From: Montifringilla adamsi
Taxonomy: Eukaryota; Chordata; Aves; Passeriformes; Passeridae
Reading direction: 5' to 3'
Assembly (NCBI GenBank): GCA_017590115.1
Contig: JAGGNK010006448.1
Coordinates: 14,757,860-14,821,859 of the forward strand
Length of the DNA stretch: 64,000 nt
Shown here: positions 38,883-50,793 of the stretch, in pieces
Layout of the letters: every line of letters begins with the position of its first letter
Position numbering within the stretch: position 1 is the stretch's first letter
Position numbers and translations under genes: made by a program
The notes under the pieces: generated by a model
What the model was told of the DNA's origin: nothing
Database searches by the model: none
Seen by the model: the letters and a program-made list of their open reading frames with translations, nothing else

Positions 38883-39039
38883 TTATCAAAATCTTAAAAT
38901 TAACTCTGAATTTTCTGCTGACCTCTGTGATGTTTTGGTATTGAGCAGGTGCAAATGAATTCTCTTAGACTCCTTTGTTATGTCTATCTATGTTGTCAAT
39001 CTAGTTTACATTAACATCTGGAAAATGGATATGAGAAAA

Positions 39040-39560
39040 TTATTGGTCTTTTAAATTATAATTAGCTGTCAGTCTTCACAATGAAAGGTATTTCGGTCAT
39101 TAAATGAAAAATATTGGCCCATGAATATTACTTAATATAACAGATACTTAAAAATGAATTATAAAATATTTGCTTTCAAGCATAACAATGCCACCATAAC
39201 CACCATGCATCGATTTATATGGGTTTTGTGTTTTGGCAAACGTTTTGCCTCAAGGATACCAGGTGTAGCTTTGCAGGGTCCTTTGATTAATGTCTGTCTA
39301 GTAACGTCACTGGTTGCTTTGGGCAAACTGTTCTATAAAAGGAAACCTTGCTGACATGGAAAAGAAAATTGCAAGTCTGGTGTGCATGAGAATTATGAGA
39401 ATTTAATTACGATAAACAACAATTAAACAGATTATTATAGCAGTGCAATTATTACTCTAAAGTTGACATTGTGTCAGCACCTTATTTTCATTACTTTTGT
39501 AATCAGTCTGTAGAATTTGCCTCGAGCTAAAACAGAAACTATTATTAAAGTCAACATCAT
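39040..39560. other. Candidate conserved non-coding stretch
   Basis: Complex AT-rich sequence with many homeodomain-type cores: AAATTATAATTAGC, GTCATTAAATG, AATTTAATTACG, CAATTAAAC and GCAATTATTAC. An anonymous 66-codon frame at 39154-39354 lies inside it. I infer possible regulatory DNA from composition only. Confidence 0.22.
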
Positions 39561-40741
39561 CAAGATTTAAAACAATTTTGTAATTTATTTTTGTAATTTA
39601 CTTTAATCAATGGAAACATTTTCAGAGTCTTCTTTGTTCTTTTTACTTTTTCGGTCACAAAGCCATCAAAAAATGTTTTGCATGCATCTACTTCATACAA
39701 GTCAAATTCTGTTGTCCTTATGCTATAAGTTTTCCTCTGACAGTGAAACAATTGTGCACCACTGGTCTACTGTAATGTGTGCTCAAATGCATCAATGCCT
39801 GGTAAGAAAACAAGTGGAAAATATTTTTTAAAGTTTTTTGTGTGTTTCATTATATATCTCCATCCTGTCTTTGGGGGTCAGAGAAAACTAATGGAGACAG
39901 AATCTCTCATTTTGAAGAAAATGCATCTCCTCCACAACCCATATTTATTTTTGAGTAGCAGTGACAGTAGCAAGAGGATTTTCTGGGTATTGCAGCTGAA
40001 GATATTCCTAAATGTGACCAACAAGTCAGGGGTTTTTTGTATTTTCTTTCCTTTTCCTAGCCACTTCGTTCTTTAAAAACATAGAACTACCAATGTAATT
40101 GGTGGAGACGTGACAGCATTTCTAAATGAAAAACAGAACATTGGTAGGCTTCAAACTAAACGCCTTTGAATACAGAGAGATATTCTTCTCTCCTACATGG
40201 CATTTCATGGTAATTGAGCAAATTTTATAGGGCTGAAATTGCTCACAAGAGAACTCTCTGTATTACTCTTTGAAAGCAGTGGAAGTACAATGAGAGTTTT
40301 GAGAAAAAAAAGAAAAAAAAGTTAATTAAGGAAGGAAAATATCTGGGGAGTAGTTTAGCTTTGATATGCTTCAGCTTTTGGGCTTACCTGCATGATGGCT
40401 GCAGTGAGACTAAACCTGCAGACTGCCTCCAAATGCTGGCAGCCCAGCTGGGATCAGCCCTTAGCAAAAAGGTGAGGAAAAATAATGGGTTTGCAAAGCT
40501 CCAACTGCAAACTGTGTTAGCTGTTGTCAGAGAAAGTACTCAAGAGAAGGGGAGAGCCTGCAGATTTCCACAGCTTTTGTAGAAAATTGCTGTTTGAAGA
40601 ACTCAGGGCATGCTTATCTGAAAACATTCCTTCTCACCATGAATGGAGGTAAACCAAGCTGAAGACTGCTCCTCTGTCATGCTTAAGAGAAGGTCCACAG
40701 AGCTTGCCAAAATAGAGTTTCTTTCATATTGCTATTTTCAG
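39561..40741. other. Non-coding stretch, no gene recognised
   Basis: Short frames on both strands at 39560-40076 and a 73-codon plus-strand frame at 40361-40582 have no recognisable product. An A-rich (GA8GA8-type) tract lies at 40303-40320. Confidence 0.45.
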
Positions 40742-40992
40742 TGAATGGACCCAGAAGAATTCAGAATAACAATGAAGAAAGTTGCCTAAGTCTGGCCCAC
40801 TTAGAGTGCCAGCTGCCTAACAACCAAGAAAAGGAAGAGCAAAAGGGTTTTCAGTGCTTTGGCTTCATATGTTTTTCACCTGAAAGAAGACTATTTAAGC
40901 TGGTGGAACAGCATGATGGAACAGCAGCTGCTGTAACTGCAGACAAGAAGCAAATGTGCAAAGATATATTCATATTTCTAGTGGTGACCTAA
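40742..40992 (+). other. Exon-like open frame, unrecognised
   Basis: A strong-looking acceptor (a pyrimidine-rich tract from 40719 ending in ATTTTCAG at 40741) precedes an open frame that runs about 83 codons to TAA at 40990-40992. The translation (residues such as NGPRRIQNNNEESCLSLAHL and then EQHDGTAAAVTADKKQMC) is compositionally balanced and not low-complexity, so it could pass for a terminal exon. I recognise no family, no convincing polyadenylation signal follows closely, and no partner exon was identified. It is more likely chance. Confidence 0.12.
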
Positions 40993-43900
40993 TTCTCTGT
41001 GAAATGTCCAGGTCCAGAGCATCATTCACCATGGTGCTTTGTTATCTTTTCTGGTATTCTGATATTACACAACTGAATTGAAATGTCTATTAATCTGAAT
41101 GTGCATAAATGTGTAGTTGCCAAAAGAGAAAAAAGCTACTTAGAGTAACAGGATTTCTCTCAGGTACACTGGCTTTATTTGCATTGTATAATTAAGCCAG
41201 TATCCACCCCTTTCTTGTAGCCTTGCACAGTAATTTGTCTGGGGTCCATGGGCTGCTAGGGTGTGGCTACTGAGAACACCTGTAAACCTTTACCTTCAAA
41301 TATAAAGATTTGGCACAAGTGTGAACAGAAAGGCTGCTGCTGGTCTCAAACCTTTAAGCTGTTTTCCATGAGGTACACCTGCATTAGCACTGGAATAGGT
41401 GCATGAAAAATAAATCTTAAAAAGCTCTGATTAGTGCAAGGTAAGTGACTTTTTAAAGGTAGTGATTTAGTTAGGTTGGGTATTTTCAGGTATAAACATG
41501 TAGGCTTTGTAATTTTTCCTTCTGTGGATATAGCTGCAGACACATAAGCACCAATAAATCTATGTGTATTATGAATTTACTTGATATGTAAAAGATACTT
41601 GCAAAGGTTAATTTTTTTCTTTTTGTCAACTTCATGGAAGCTAGCTGAAACCATGGTCAACAATCTATCTCTGAGCTTCACGGGTTTTGAGTATTTTAAT
41701 ATAAGTAGAGGATCATTGTAATGAAGTTTGGTGTGAAAAAATTGTTAAACACAGAAATGCTAAGCCTAATGTAAGTTTAATTAATGTATAACTGAGGGAT
41801 CATTATTATTCTGGTTTTTCTGTGGAAACATAGCTGCTTAAAATTTTTGCTTGGTAATGGTTAATTTATTGTTTCCTGCCTATGTTATGATTTTTCTTGA
41901 AAAATACAATTTAACACCACTTTACAATTCACTTGTGTACACACAGTTTGTCTGCATGTACTGTCATCATTCTTTCATATCTTTTATTTTTTGCTTATGA
42001 TGGAGAAAGTGGTGTTGTAATTTCCACATAATTTCATTGTAGAACTATTAAAGCTACTGAAGGAATTTTGACAACCCATTTAATTTAATAAAAACCAAGG
42101 AAAAAACAAATTAAAATTGTGTAATAAGTAATAATTTTCTCTTCTGAGATGTTATTTAATGTACAGAGGTCATCTTTCTATTTCTCTATGTATTAACCAG
42201 CACGACCATGCTGACCTTTGGTACCCAGCTTCAGAATTTTTATACTAATGCTGGAAGGAGATGTTGCAACTACAAATCATTCCAAACTGTGGATTCCTTT
42301 TTGTTTCTTTCTTCCCCAGTACACCACACTTTTACTGCTCATGAAAATTCTGAATTATTTAGTCTATTTCGTTTTCCTTATGGCAGGACTAGGTATTATT
42401 ACAGTGATTTGAGTCTCTGTTTTCTGAGGGACTAATCTGAATGCTCTTGCTGTTTGAGCTTGTCTATAATACAATTTTCTAGACTTCATTCCTGACACTT
42501 AAGGACATACATACTTAATGACAATGTTGCTTCGCTTCAACATCACAGGGTGGAAGTTTTAAGCCTGTGGGATGGGTGCATAATGATTGATTTTTCATTG
42601 TTAGTTTTTCGTTCAAAGCACTTTAACCTCGGGGAGTGACAAGAAAAAATAGTTTTGCCCAAAAAAAAAAGTTTTGTTTTCTAATCTCCAGTGTACTCAG
42701 TGTTTCAGATAGGATTTGACGAATGCAGTCTGCATTCTAGGGTCGTTGTGTTGTTTAACAGGTTTGGAAAATATGACAGAGGATAGTGCTATTTCTAGAA
42801 AACAAGATAGCAGTCTTTTCCAAATATTAGTGCCTAATTACATTGGGGAACAATAGGATTGATTTGTTATTGTTTGGTTTCCAATTGCCAGTGCTGTTGT
42901 GTCTGAAAGAATACAAAACGAGCAAACTGCCCAACATCAATCATGTAATGATGTTCTCAGATTTACTTATGAGGGATATTCTCTCTTTTCCCCATTCATT
43001 TTCTGTAATGATCATTGCTTCATGTTTTACTGTGTCTTGATTGCTTGCTACCTGTCCAAGAGCTGATCCAGGCAGCTGGGCTGGGCTGGCTAATGAGCCA
43101 GCAGTGATTAACTGCAAAGGCCATTCAAGTCAGTGGCCAAAACCATCTACACTGCCTCTAATCCAGTTTCTACTGAAAGTCAGGCAGCAATAATCAACCT
43201 CTCAGCTTGTGACCCTTCTGTGAGTTCACCCATGTTTTGTCCTAGAGGAACGAAATATTTTACTTCTAGAATATCTCCTGAAGGGTTTCTATCTCTTGAA
43301 ATGTGCATAATGAGCTCATTTGTTCAGGGCAGGGTCATATTTGGAGGCAGGACTGGGATATTGTGCTGCTTCGTGTAGGAAAGCAGTAGTTGTTTTGTCA
43401 GTAATACATTATATTAAAAGAAAAAAACCACTTTAAGTAGCCTTTTTTTGGGTGCTGTTTGAGCCTCATTTCTGTGTACATCATGTGTTTGAGGTTATTT
43501 CTGAGGAGGCTTTTAAACATTGTCAGTCAAAAAAATAAGCTTGAAACAGAAGGAAATGTACCAGCATGATGTTTGCGGATTTATATGCATCTGAACTTTA
43601 AAACTTTGTTAACACAGGAGATGATGACAGAAAACACTGACACAGCATCTGCAATTAGTTTTATAAATTGACATGTATGTATGTTAAGATATAAACATAT
43701 TGATGAGGAAAAGCATAACTAATTAATGAAAGATTTTTCCAGTCCTCTCAAGAACAATAGTCCTCATAAATAAATAAATCACTACATAAATGATGACAGC
43801 TTTCAACTATATTTCGTCTTCAATCATTCAGCCTAATCAAGCTTGTGAACTTAGTCAGTTAATGGCAGTGTAAGAAAAGTTAACTTCAATTACTCAAAGC

Positions 43901-44228
43901 TTCTAGACAAGGCACAGACACAGAAGGAAAGAAAACATATATATTAATGGATGGGTAAGTGTGGTGTTTGATGTCCAATAATTTTTCAATGTTTTTTTCA
44001 GTGCTTATCTTTATTCAAACAGTACAGTGTTGTATCACGGTTGAATTTGGCAATGTTCACTCATTGCCATCCTACAGATAAAGAAAAGGAAGAGGCTATA
44101 TTGTTGTGTAAACATTGCTTAAGATACACAGCAAACTAAACATTAATTGGTGTCCAGGTTATATGAGTGTCTCACAGCTTAAATGCACCAGCTTTGAGAC
44201 AACCTACATTTCTGAAGCAAGAAAGGAA
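40993..44228. other. Non-coding stretch, no gene recognised
   Basis: AT-rich DNA with short anonymous frames (42208-42435, 42843-43040, 43133-43378). An A run occurs at 42661-42670. A GC-richer patch with GGGCTGGGCTGGC lies near 43077-43092. Confidence 0.5.
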
Positions 44229-44248
44229 CTGTGAGCTTAAGCTCACAG
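44229..44248. repeat. Perfect 20-bp palindrome
   Basis: The sequence CTGTGAGCTTAAGCTCACAG is its own reverse complement with no spacer. It is not part of a simple repeat and is flanked by AGGAA and AGCAAAAA. It could bind a symmetric dimeric factor or be a relic of a repeat end, but nothing in the flanks distinguishes these. Confidence 0.85.
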
Positions 44249-47200
44249 AGCAAAAAAAAAAGTCTTTGCATATTGTCACTACTGCCTAAAGTTAGGATAT
44301 TGAAACACGACTGATTTTGTAAGTAATAGAAAGCTTCAGTGTATGTGGTATGCTCTTTCAAGCAAACTCTCTATATGCAGTACCAGCAACAAATCCACAG
44401 CCAAATCTGTTAATCATGTGTTAATTGCAGGAATTTTCCTCAGGGTGTTTTTATCATCATTACATTAAAAATAAAAGTTATAGAATGTTAATCTAAATGG
44501 ATATTAACATTTTCAATTTGTTGCTTCAGGGTCACTGTTTAAACACGGAAGCTTTTTGCTGCCCTCCCCTTATGACATTGCATCTCACTAAAATCAACGT
44601 TTATGAAGCAGATTGATACGACTTCTGACCTTTAGACTTGGAGCTGTATCTGACTCCTGGCTGCATCAAGCAAATGAATTAATGAGTGTACCACTCTGCC
44701 TTGCTGTAAAATCTGTTCCTACAATGATAATTATCATTGCAGTGTTATGCTACATTGGTCGAGATGCTATCACCAATCCCATTGCTGAAACAGGGTTTTT
44801 TTTAAGGGGTTGATAATTCTGCTATAGAAACAATATTTATGTTGCAGTAGTGCAATCAAGGATGAATACAAGAAAGTGAAGAATAACTGTTACTACTGAA
44901 CACTGTTGTGGTAGGATCCAGTCTGCCTAAATTAGCAATCTTTTTTTCAGGCTCGTTGTGAAGCCCTCCATGAGGAGAAATATATTTCCATAGCGCTGGG
45001 ATGGGTGTCTGCAGGCCTTTGGAGGGTCATCATGTCTCCATTCATTTTCTTGTCTAGAATGCAACTCTTGAGACCTTCCCTGGCACCTACAATTTCCTTC
45101 TGACTGCAAGGGGTGGTGTCCAAAGCATGCTCAGGGGCACAGCTACCTGTGGTATCTCAGAATATTTTTGTTAATTAGATATTATGTATTTGCAACTTGG
45201 AGCATTTTGATCTGGAAAAATGCAACTGTTTATTTAGGCTTCTGTCAGTGGGTCTTCTCTTTTTGGAGATGGTACTTTCTCCAGTTTCAGCTGTCTGAAA
45301 GTTAGTCATTAAGTCTAAGTCACTTCAACTCCTGTAGCCAGTGGAAGTCTACTGGTTTTGCTCATCTTAGATATCGGTTTTCAGACAGGAATAAATGCTC
45401 TCCAGAGGTGTCTTTCTTGCTCCAGTAATGAGAACTAAAAAAAAGTATACACAATTATCTGGAATTTATACATTTAACCCATAGACTCATTCATTAAGGC
45501 AAATAATTAATCTCTTATGCTATGGAGACAGAGTTGTAAGTTTGGAGATTTTAGTTTGCGCTGCTAAAGAGCATTAAAACATTTTCACACATATCTGAAT
45601 AAGTTACAAAATTCTTATGCCAGGCAAGAACCAGGAGGGTGCCAACCCATGTATAATAATATCTCTGTACAAAGGCATTGAGATTTCTTTCAAATGAATG
45701 AGGTAGGCCTGTATTCATGCACCAGCACAAGCATTTGGCTACCTGGATATATATGGGAAAGCTTGGATAAATATTTTTTTACTTTGGATGGCATTTTCTC
45801 CCTCAGGATGATAAAGCTATACCCCCCTTTCATAAGAATCAACACTCGAATGTTTCATAACATCTGAAGATTATAATAAAATTATTCTGGTCACATCTGA
45901 ATTTGTGATAGTCCACAAAGTATTGTTATTCCTCTTAATTAATATTTATTTTTATATTATTAATATTTATTTACTTTGTTCCTTATTTACTGTTATGAGT
46001 GGTTGTCACATGTTATTTTTTTGGATTATTCCATTACAATAATTAAAGGAACTTGATTAAATGTAAGGCTGCGTGATGCTAAGCATATTGTGTAAATGGT
46101 GAACAGAACATGAAAAGACATTAGCCAAGGGCTTTGCATTTTTTTCTTTTATTTCAGTCTCAGAGACTGTTTTAATTGCAGAGGTGGTATTTTAACTTAT
46201 TTTCCTTGATAAATGAAGTGCCACTGCCTAGTAGTTTTAGAATAGTTCTGACATGAAATAGTTTCATTTCTTGTGATGTCTTTTTTTCCATGCCAAACTT
46301 ATGTTTGAAAATCTATTGAATGCCAGACATGATAAACACATTCTCCTCTGTGATTACTAACCCTATGGAAATTCACTTCTAGCTAAAATTCTTTACCCCA
46401 GCCTCCTCCTTGAGCATCTGTGTTCTGCCTAAATATGATAAAGTACATGTAAAGTAAGAGGCAACATATTCTCCCCATCTTTGTCCAAACTAAGCAGTAT
46501 TTTATTTTTGGCCTAGTTAATTCTATAGAGTGGACTAACAAATACATTCATGGTCAGCTGTGCTGGAATCTGTCAAAATAATGGTTTCTGTAAATAACAT
46601 GCATGTGAATCGCTGTTGTCTCACATATCCATGAAACACTGTAAAATATTTCTTATCAAATGTAAATAGTATTTTACTTGAATAAAAGTTTAAAATTTAG
46701 CAAATCAACTGAAGGAAAGTGTTGCAAAAACACAATTATAACTATGCTTTTAACCAAATTGCCAAGATGAAGTGAATTGCCAAGATGGGCATGAACTGCC
46801 TTTTTTTTCCATTTGTTCTGATTTTCTGTTAATATAGCAAAGTGCAAATCAATTTGCAAGAGTACATTTAAACTCATTGAGTTTTTTCATTGTTGTAGGA
46901 AGACTTCTAAAGAGATACAATATTATAAAATATTTTTAATGCAAGAAAGAGAATCACTGATTTACAGCTGATGCAAAATTAATATATATTTTTAGAATGA
47001 AAAATAATATTCTGGACAGACTATTTGGTGATTTAAATGCAATTTTGAAGTATTTTAGTGAGCATGCTGAATATATGCTTCCATTAGCCCTTGATTTCTA
47101 ACTCTTGGTGACAATTCTTTATCAAAGCACTTCTTGTAGAGTAAGTTATTATTCTGTACAAGCTAATGGTGCAATAAATTTTTTCAGCTCCATACAAACT

Positions 47201-49054
47201 TGCTTTAGCTGTTAAAAAAATCCAGCCTGCACACAGAATTATTCTTCACTCACATCTGATGTTTCTTGTTTAATAGATATAGAGCTTCTTTTGATCTTGC
47301 TAATATTTCTCTTATTTCTCAGGAGAAAACACTATAACATCCTTTACAGATAGCAATAGCTATTCCTTATTTATTAAGGAATAATTTCATAATTAAAACA
47401 TTTATTTCAAAACGGATTTTATGTGACTATATTCAGGTACTTAACCTTGGTCTTTCTTTAGGAAGGTGGCTGTCCTACTTTTCATCTATGGTGAAGAGAG
47501 AGAAAGGAGTTTCAAAGGGTGATTTAGTCTATAAGTGGGCCAACTCACCCCTTGAGATGAATGCATTTGTCCAACCCACATAGCTCTTGGACTTGTAATA
47601 TGTTTACCACTGATAATTTTGTGAAACTTTTTCTGCTGGACAACAAAAATTTTCATGGTGCCTGGGAAGTAAATTACCTTCCTGTTTCCAGATGGAAAAT
47701 TGCATTTAAAGACAATTACATGTGTCATATAGGTAGTCTTCAACCTAATCTAATCTTAGAAAGTCTCTTGAGCTAATAATGCAAAAGAACAGGTTTAAAG
47801 ACCCAGCTTTTCAGGTGGTGCAGAATTCATACTTAGGAATACTTGGAAACCACTGCTCCTAATAATCCTCTATAGACGAAGAGTCAAAGATGGCTGCTTT
47901 GGCAACATTCCTGATGAAATTGTAAGCAAGTGAAATTGTTAACTATCAAATTGGAGTTAAAATCTTCAACCCATGGATTACATCTGGGAACTTCAGGCAC
48001 TTTGAAATATCCTCCAAAAGAAAGTTTTTAAAAATTAGGCCTGTACAGAGTGAGCCAGTTTTTAACCAAGTCAGTTCTTTTTGTACACATGAATCCCTAA
48101 ATTTGTTTATTCCCAAATGCAACCTATTTTATCCTCTCATCAGGCATGTAGTGTCACCTTGTGTTAGATGTGTTTTTCTCAGTTTTAGTCATGTAAGACT
48201 CAGACGTCTAAATCTGCACTCAACATTTGAATTATTTCTTATTGTCTATCTATGGATGAATTGTTTTTTCCCTTATCTGCTGCTTCTGTTATAGAAATGT
48301 TCAGATTAGATACGAATATCTAATTTTTGAGAGATTGAGTTAGGACAAATGAGCTTCTTATATATTATATTCATAACACTGAAATCCAAAGAAGAAATTA
48401 ATTTCAGAACTGCAATTTCTGGGACATGCTGAGTTTAATTTTGAAACTAAAATTTCACTTATATGTGTGTGAAATAAGCATGCATGAAATAAAAACACTG
48501 AGGTATCTGCATCTTAATGTCATACCTAGAAAAGTTTTTATAATAATAATAAACTGGCGTGCAATAATTGCTGAGAGTTGTTTTGTTTCATTTTCTTATT
48601 TCAAAAAGTAACCAGTTGTTCCCTCCCACTTATTTTAATTTGCCTACCATCAGAGTAAATGATTAGCAAAATAAACTACAGAACTCATAATTTGTATGGT
48701 GCCAAAGTCCTTGCTAATGTTTTCCATGGAATGGCCTGTAATGTGGGAATATTTTCAGTGCAGTAAACACAGTTGGTACTGTGGAAATAAATTGGAAGGG
48801 GTCATGGGATAGCTCATTAAGGATGAAAACTCTTTTTATTCTTCAGATAAATGTTGTACATGCTGAAGGGCAGATTATATGTAATTTTAATAGAAATTTT
48901 GTGAAAGTTAGGTCTGGATATTAATTTGAAGTATCTCTTTTTTCCTTTAGCCTTATTCTCTCATTGGTCTTGATTGCTGGAGATTATTCAGCACTCCAGT
49001 TGTACAGAGACCTGGGTGTGCTGTGAATCTGTTATCTCATTGCTGGTTTTGAAC
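44249..49054. other. Non-coding stretch, no gene recognised
   Basis: AT-rich DNA. A GC-richer patch at about 44950-45140 has no recognisable content. Small local duplications occur: ATTAATATTTATTT twice near 45937-45975 and AATTGCCAAGATG twice near 46757-46787. Frames on both strands at 47486-47776 overlap and are anonymous. Confidence 0.5.
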
Positions 49055-49068
49055 TTCATGATCATGAA
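49055..49068. repeat. Perfect 14-bp palindrome
   Basis: TTCATGATCATGAA is self-complementary. At this length one or a few are expected by chance in 64 kb, so it is noted only as sequence structure. Confidence 0.7.
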
Positions 49069-49332
49069 AAAACAAATATCTAAATGAAGGATCTGGTACT
49101 GGTTTGAATTATGGCAAGTAATAATTTTAGGTTTTCATTTTTTTCCTCTAAAAATGGTTGTTGTTTGGTTATAATTTGTGATGACCATGTTACAACATCA
49201 GAAAAGACTGTAAAAAAATTTATGACTTAAGTACTTTTACAGTAGAGAAGGATTTAAGCTATAAAACACAGTTCCAGGTTTTTTATTGTAAGCTTTTTTT
49301 CCTGATTCTGTTTTTTCCATGTGATTGGCAGT

Positions 49333-49453
49333 GGGGTTTTTTTGTTTGTTTGTGGGTTTTTTTTTTGTTTATTTGGTTTTTTGTTTGTTTGTTTTTTGGT
49401 ATATTTTGTTTAGTTTTTTTTCTGTTTATTCATTTGTTTTTTGTTCTTTTTTG
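49333..49453. repeat. T-rich (TTTG)n-type low-complexity tract
   Basis: About 120 bp of T runs broken by GTTTGTTTGTTTG, GGG and occasional A or C. It is a degenerate TTTG simple repeat. It has the same character as the A/CCC tract at 36752-36819 read on the opposite strand. Confidence 0.85.
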
Positions 49454-50747
49454 CATGACAAGTCGGATATAAATATGCCTCTCTTATTCTTCAAAGGTTG
49501 ATCAAAAGGTGACTTGCTTTATATTTTGTGACGCAGTCTTTTGGATGCAACTGTTGGGAATTTATTTCTGATCACCTTAATCAAAGCGAATTATATATTT
49601 TAACAAATTGCTCTGACTTCTGCAAGGCAGACTATAGATGAATGCCAGGAAATAAGTTATCAGAATATGGCTGTCAGTGTATGTAAAATTTGCCCACTCT
49701 CTCTACTTCGTTTAAACACATAGATTTAGGAGATAAAATTAGGTAGGATAAATTGCTGACAGAGCCCTGGACTTCTAAACCCAATCCTTTTCCAAAGTTT
49801 ATATGTGGCTATCCTGCATATATCTAAATGAGGTCGAGATCAGTTTGACAGATTGGATAGTTAATACATACTTTATGTAAAAAGGTAATTAAATTGTAAT
49901 AGCACTGTACCCTTTTGCTCTGGTTTATTTCTTTCTTAAAAAAAACTTGTAACAATTCTAGAGTTTATTTGTGATAACAAATATATTTCTTTCTTGACCT
50001 TTGTTTTTGTAGATTTGTTTCAAACCTTAGTAACCATTTCACAGGTACTTCTAATTTTCTGATTAAATTTTTAAAGGTCATGTAGGTTTTTTTAATTATG
50101 ATTTTTAAAAATAATTTGGTTGTGTATCAAAACAAACACTGGTGAAATTGGGACTATTCGTCCGTCTTTTCAAAGTTGTTCTGAATGATGATTTATAGAG
50201 GACAGTTTTTTCTTTATGGGCTATTTTATTTTTTACACCTGGCTTAATGTTTTTAATGTGGAAAGGACTTGTATTTCATAGATGGAATAATTGAGAGTTG
50301 GACTGCTTTGATCTTTGCACTGCTGCATTTTTTGGCTCCAACTATTTAAAGCTGTTTACAGACCACAGCCTGTTTGTAGAACAGCAGGCAGAGACAGGGC
50401 ATTCAATCAAAAGAATTGCAAGGTCAAAAAACCCTATTCCTTCTTTTTTTAAAAGACTATTCCCTCTTTTTCAATACATATTTTAAAATATTTAATTATC
50501 AATTATTAAGATTAATATTATATTGTTAATATTAATTAATTTAATGACTACTTGCTTTAATTTATGTAAAATATGAAAATTTGAAAAAATGCAGATATTA
50601 ATACTCATAGCAAATATTTTACATATCTATAATATATGTAAAATTTTAAATGTGAAATATTATTATATTTATGTATAATTGCAATAATAGTTGTCTTATT
50701 AAGAATCAATGTTTTGGTTATAATAATTTTGTTTTACATACTTTATG
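49454..50747. other. Non-coding stretch, no gene recognised
   Basis: Ordinary AT-rich DNA up to about 50470, then an extremely AT-rich segment at about 50470-50740 built of ATTAATATTA and AATATTT words that leads into the palindromic array. Confidence 0.55.
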
Positions 50748-50793
50748 CATAATTATGAACATAATTATGTGCATAATTATGTTCATAATTATG
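50748..50793. repeat. 46-bp palindrome of four CATAATTATG units
   Basis: Four exact copies of the self-complementary 10-mer CATAATTATG start at 50748, 50760, 50772 and 50784, a strict 12-bp period. The 2-bp spacers are AA, TG and TT. Because AA and TT are complementary, the whole is a palindrome with two perfect 22-nt arms around a central TG. On the 5' side a TTATG precedes the first unit, and on the 3' side it decays into ATCATATGATG, another short palindrome. Open frames on both strands (HNYEHNYVHNYVHNYDH and its antisense) are artefacts of the period. The array can form a cruciform or hairpin and repeats an ATAATTAT homeodomain-type core. Confidence 0.95.

Noticed and set aside
50748..50793. 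CRISPR array or phage attachment site
   Set aside because: Spacers are 2 bp, units are palindromic and the context is vertebrate non-coding DNA.
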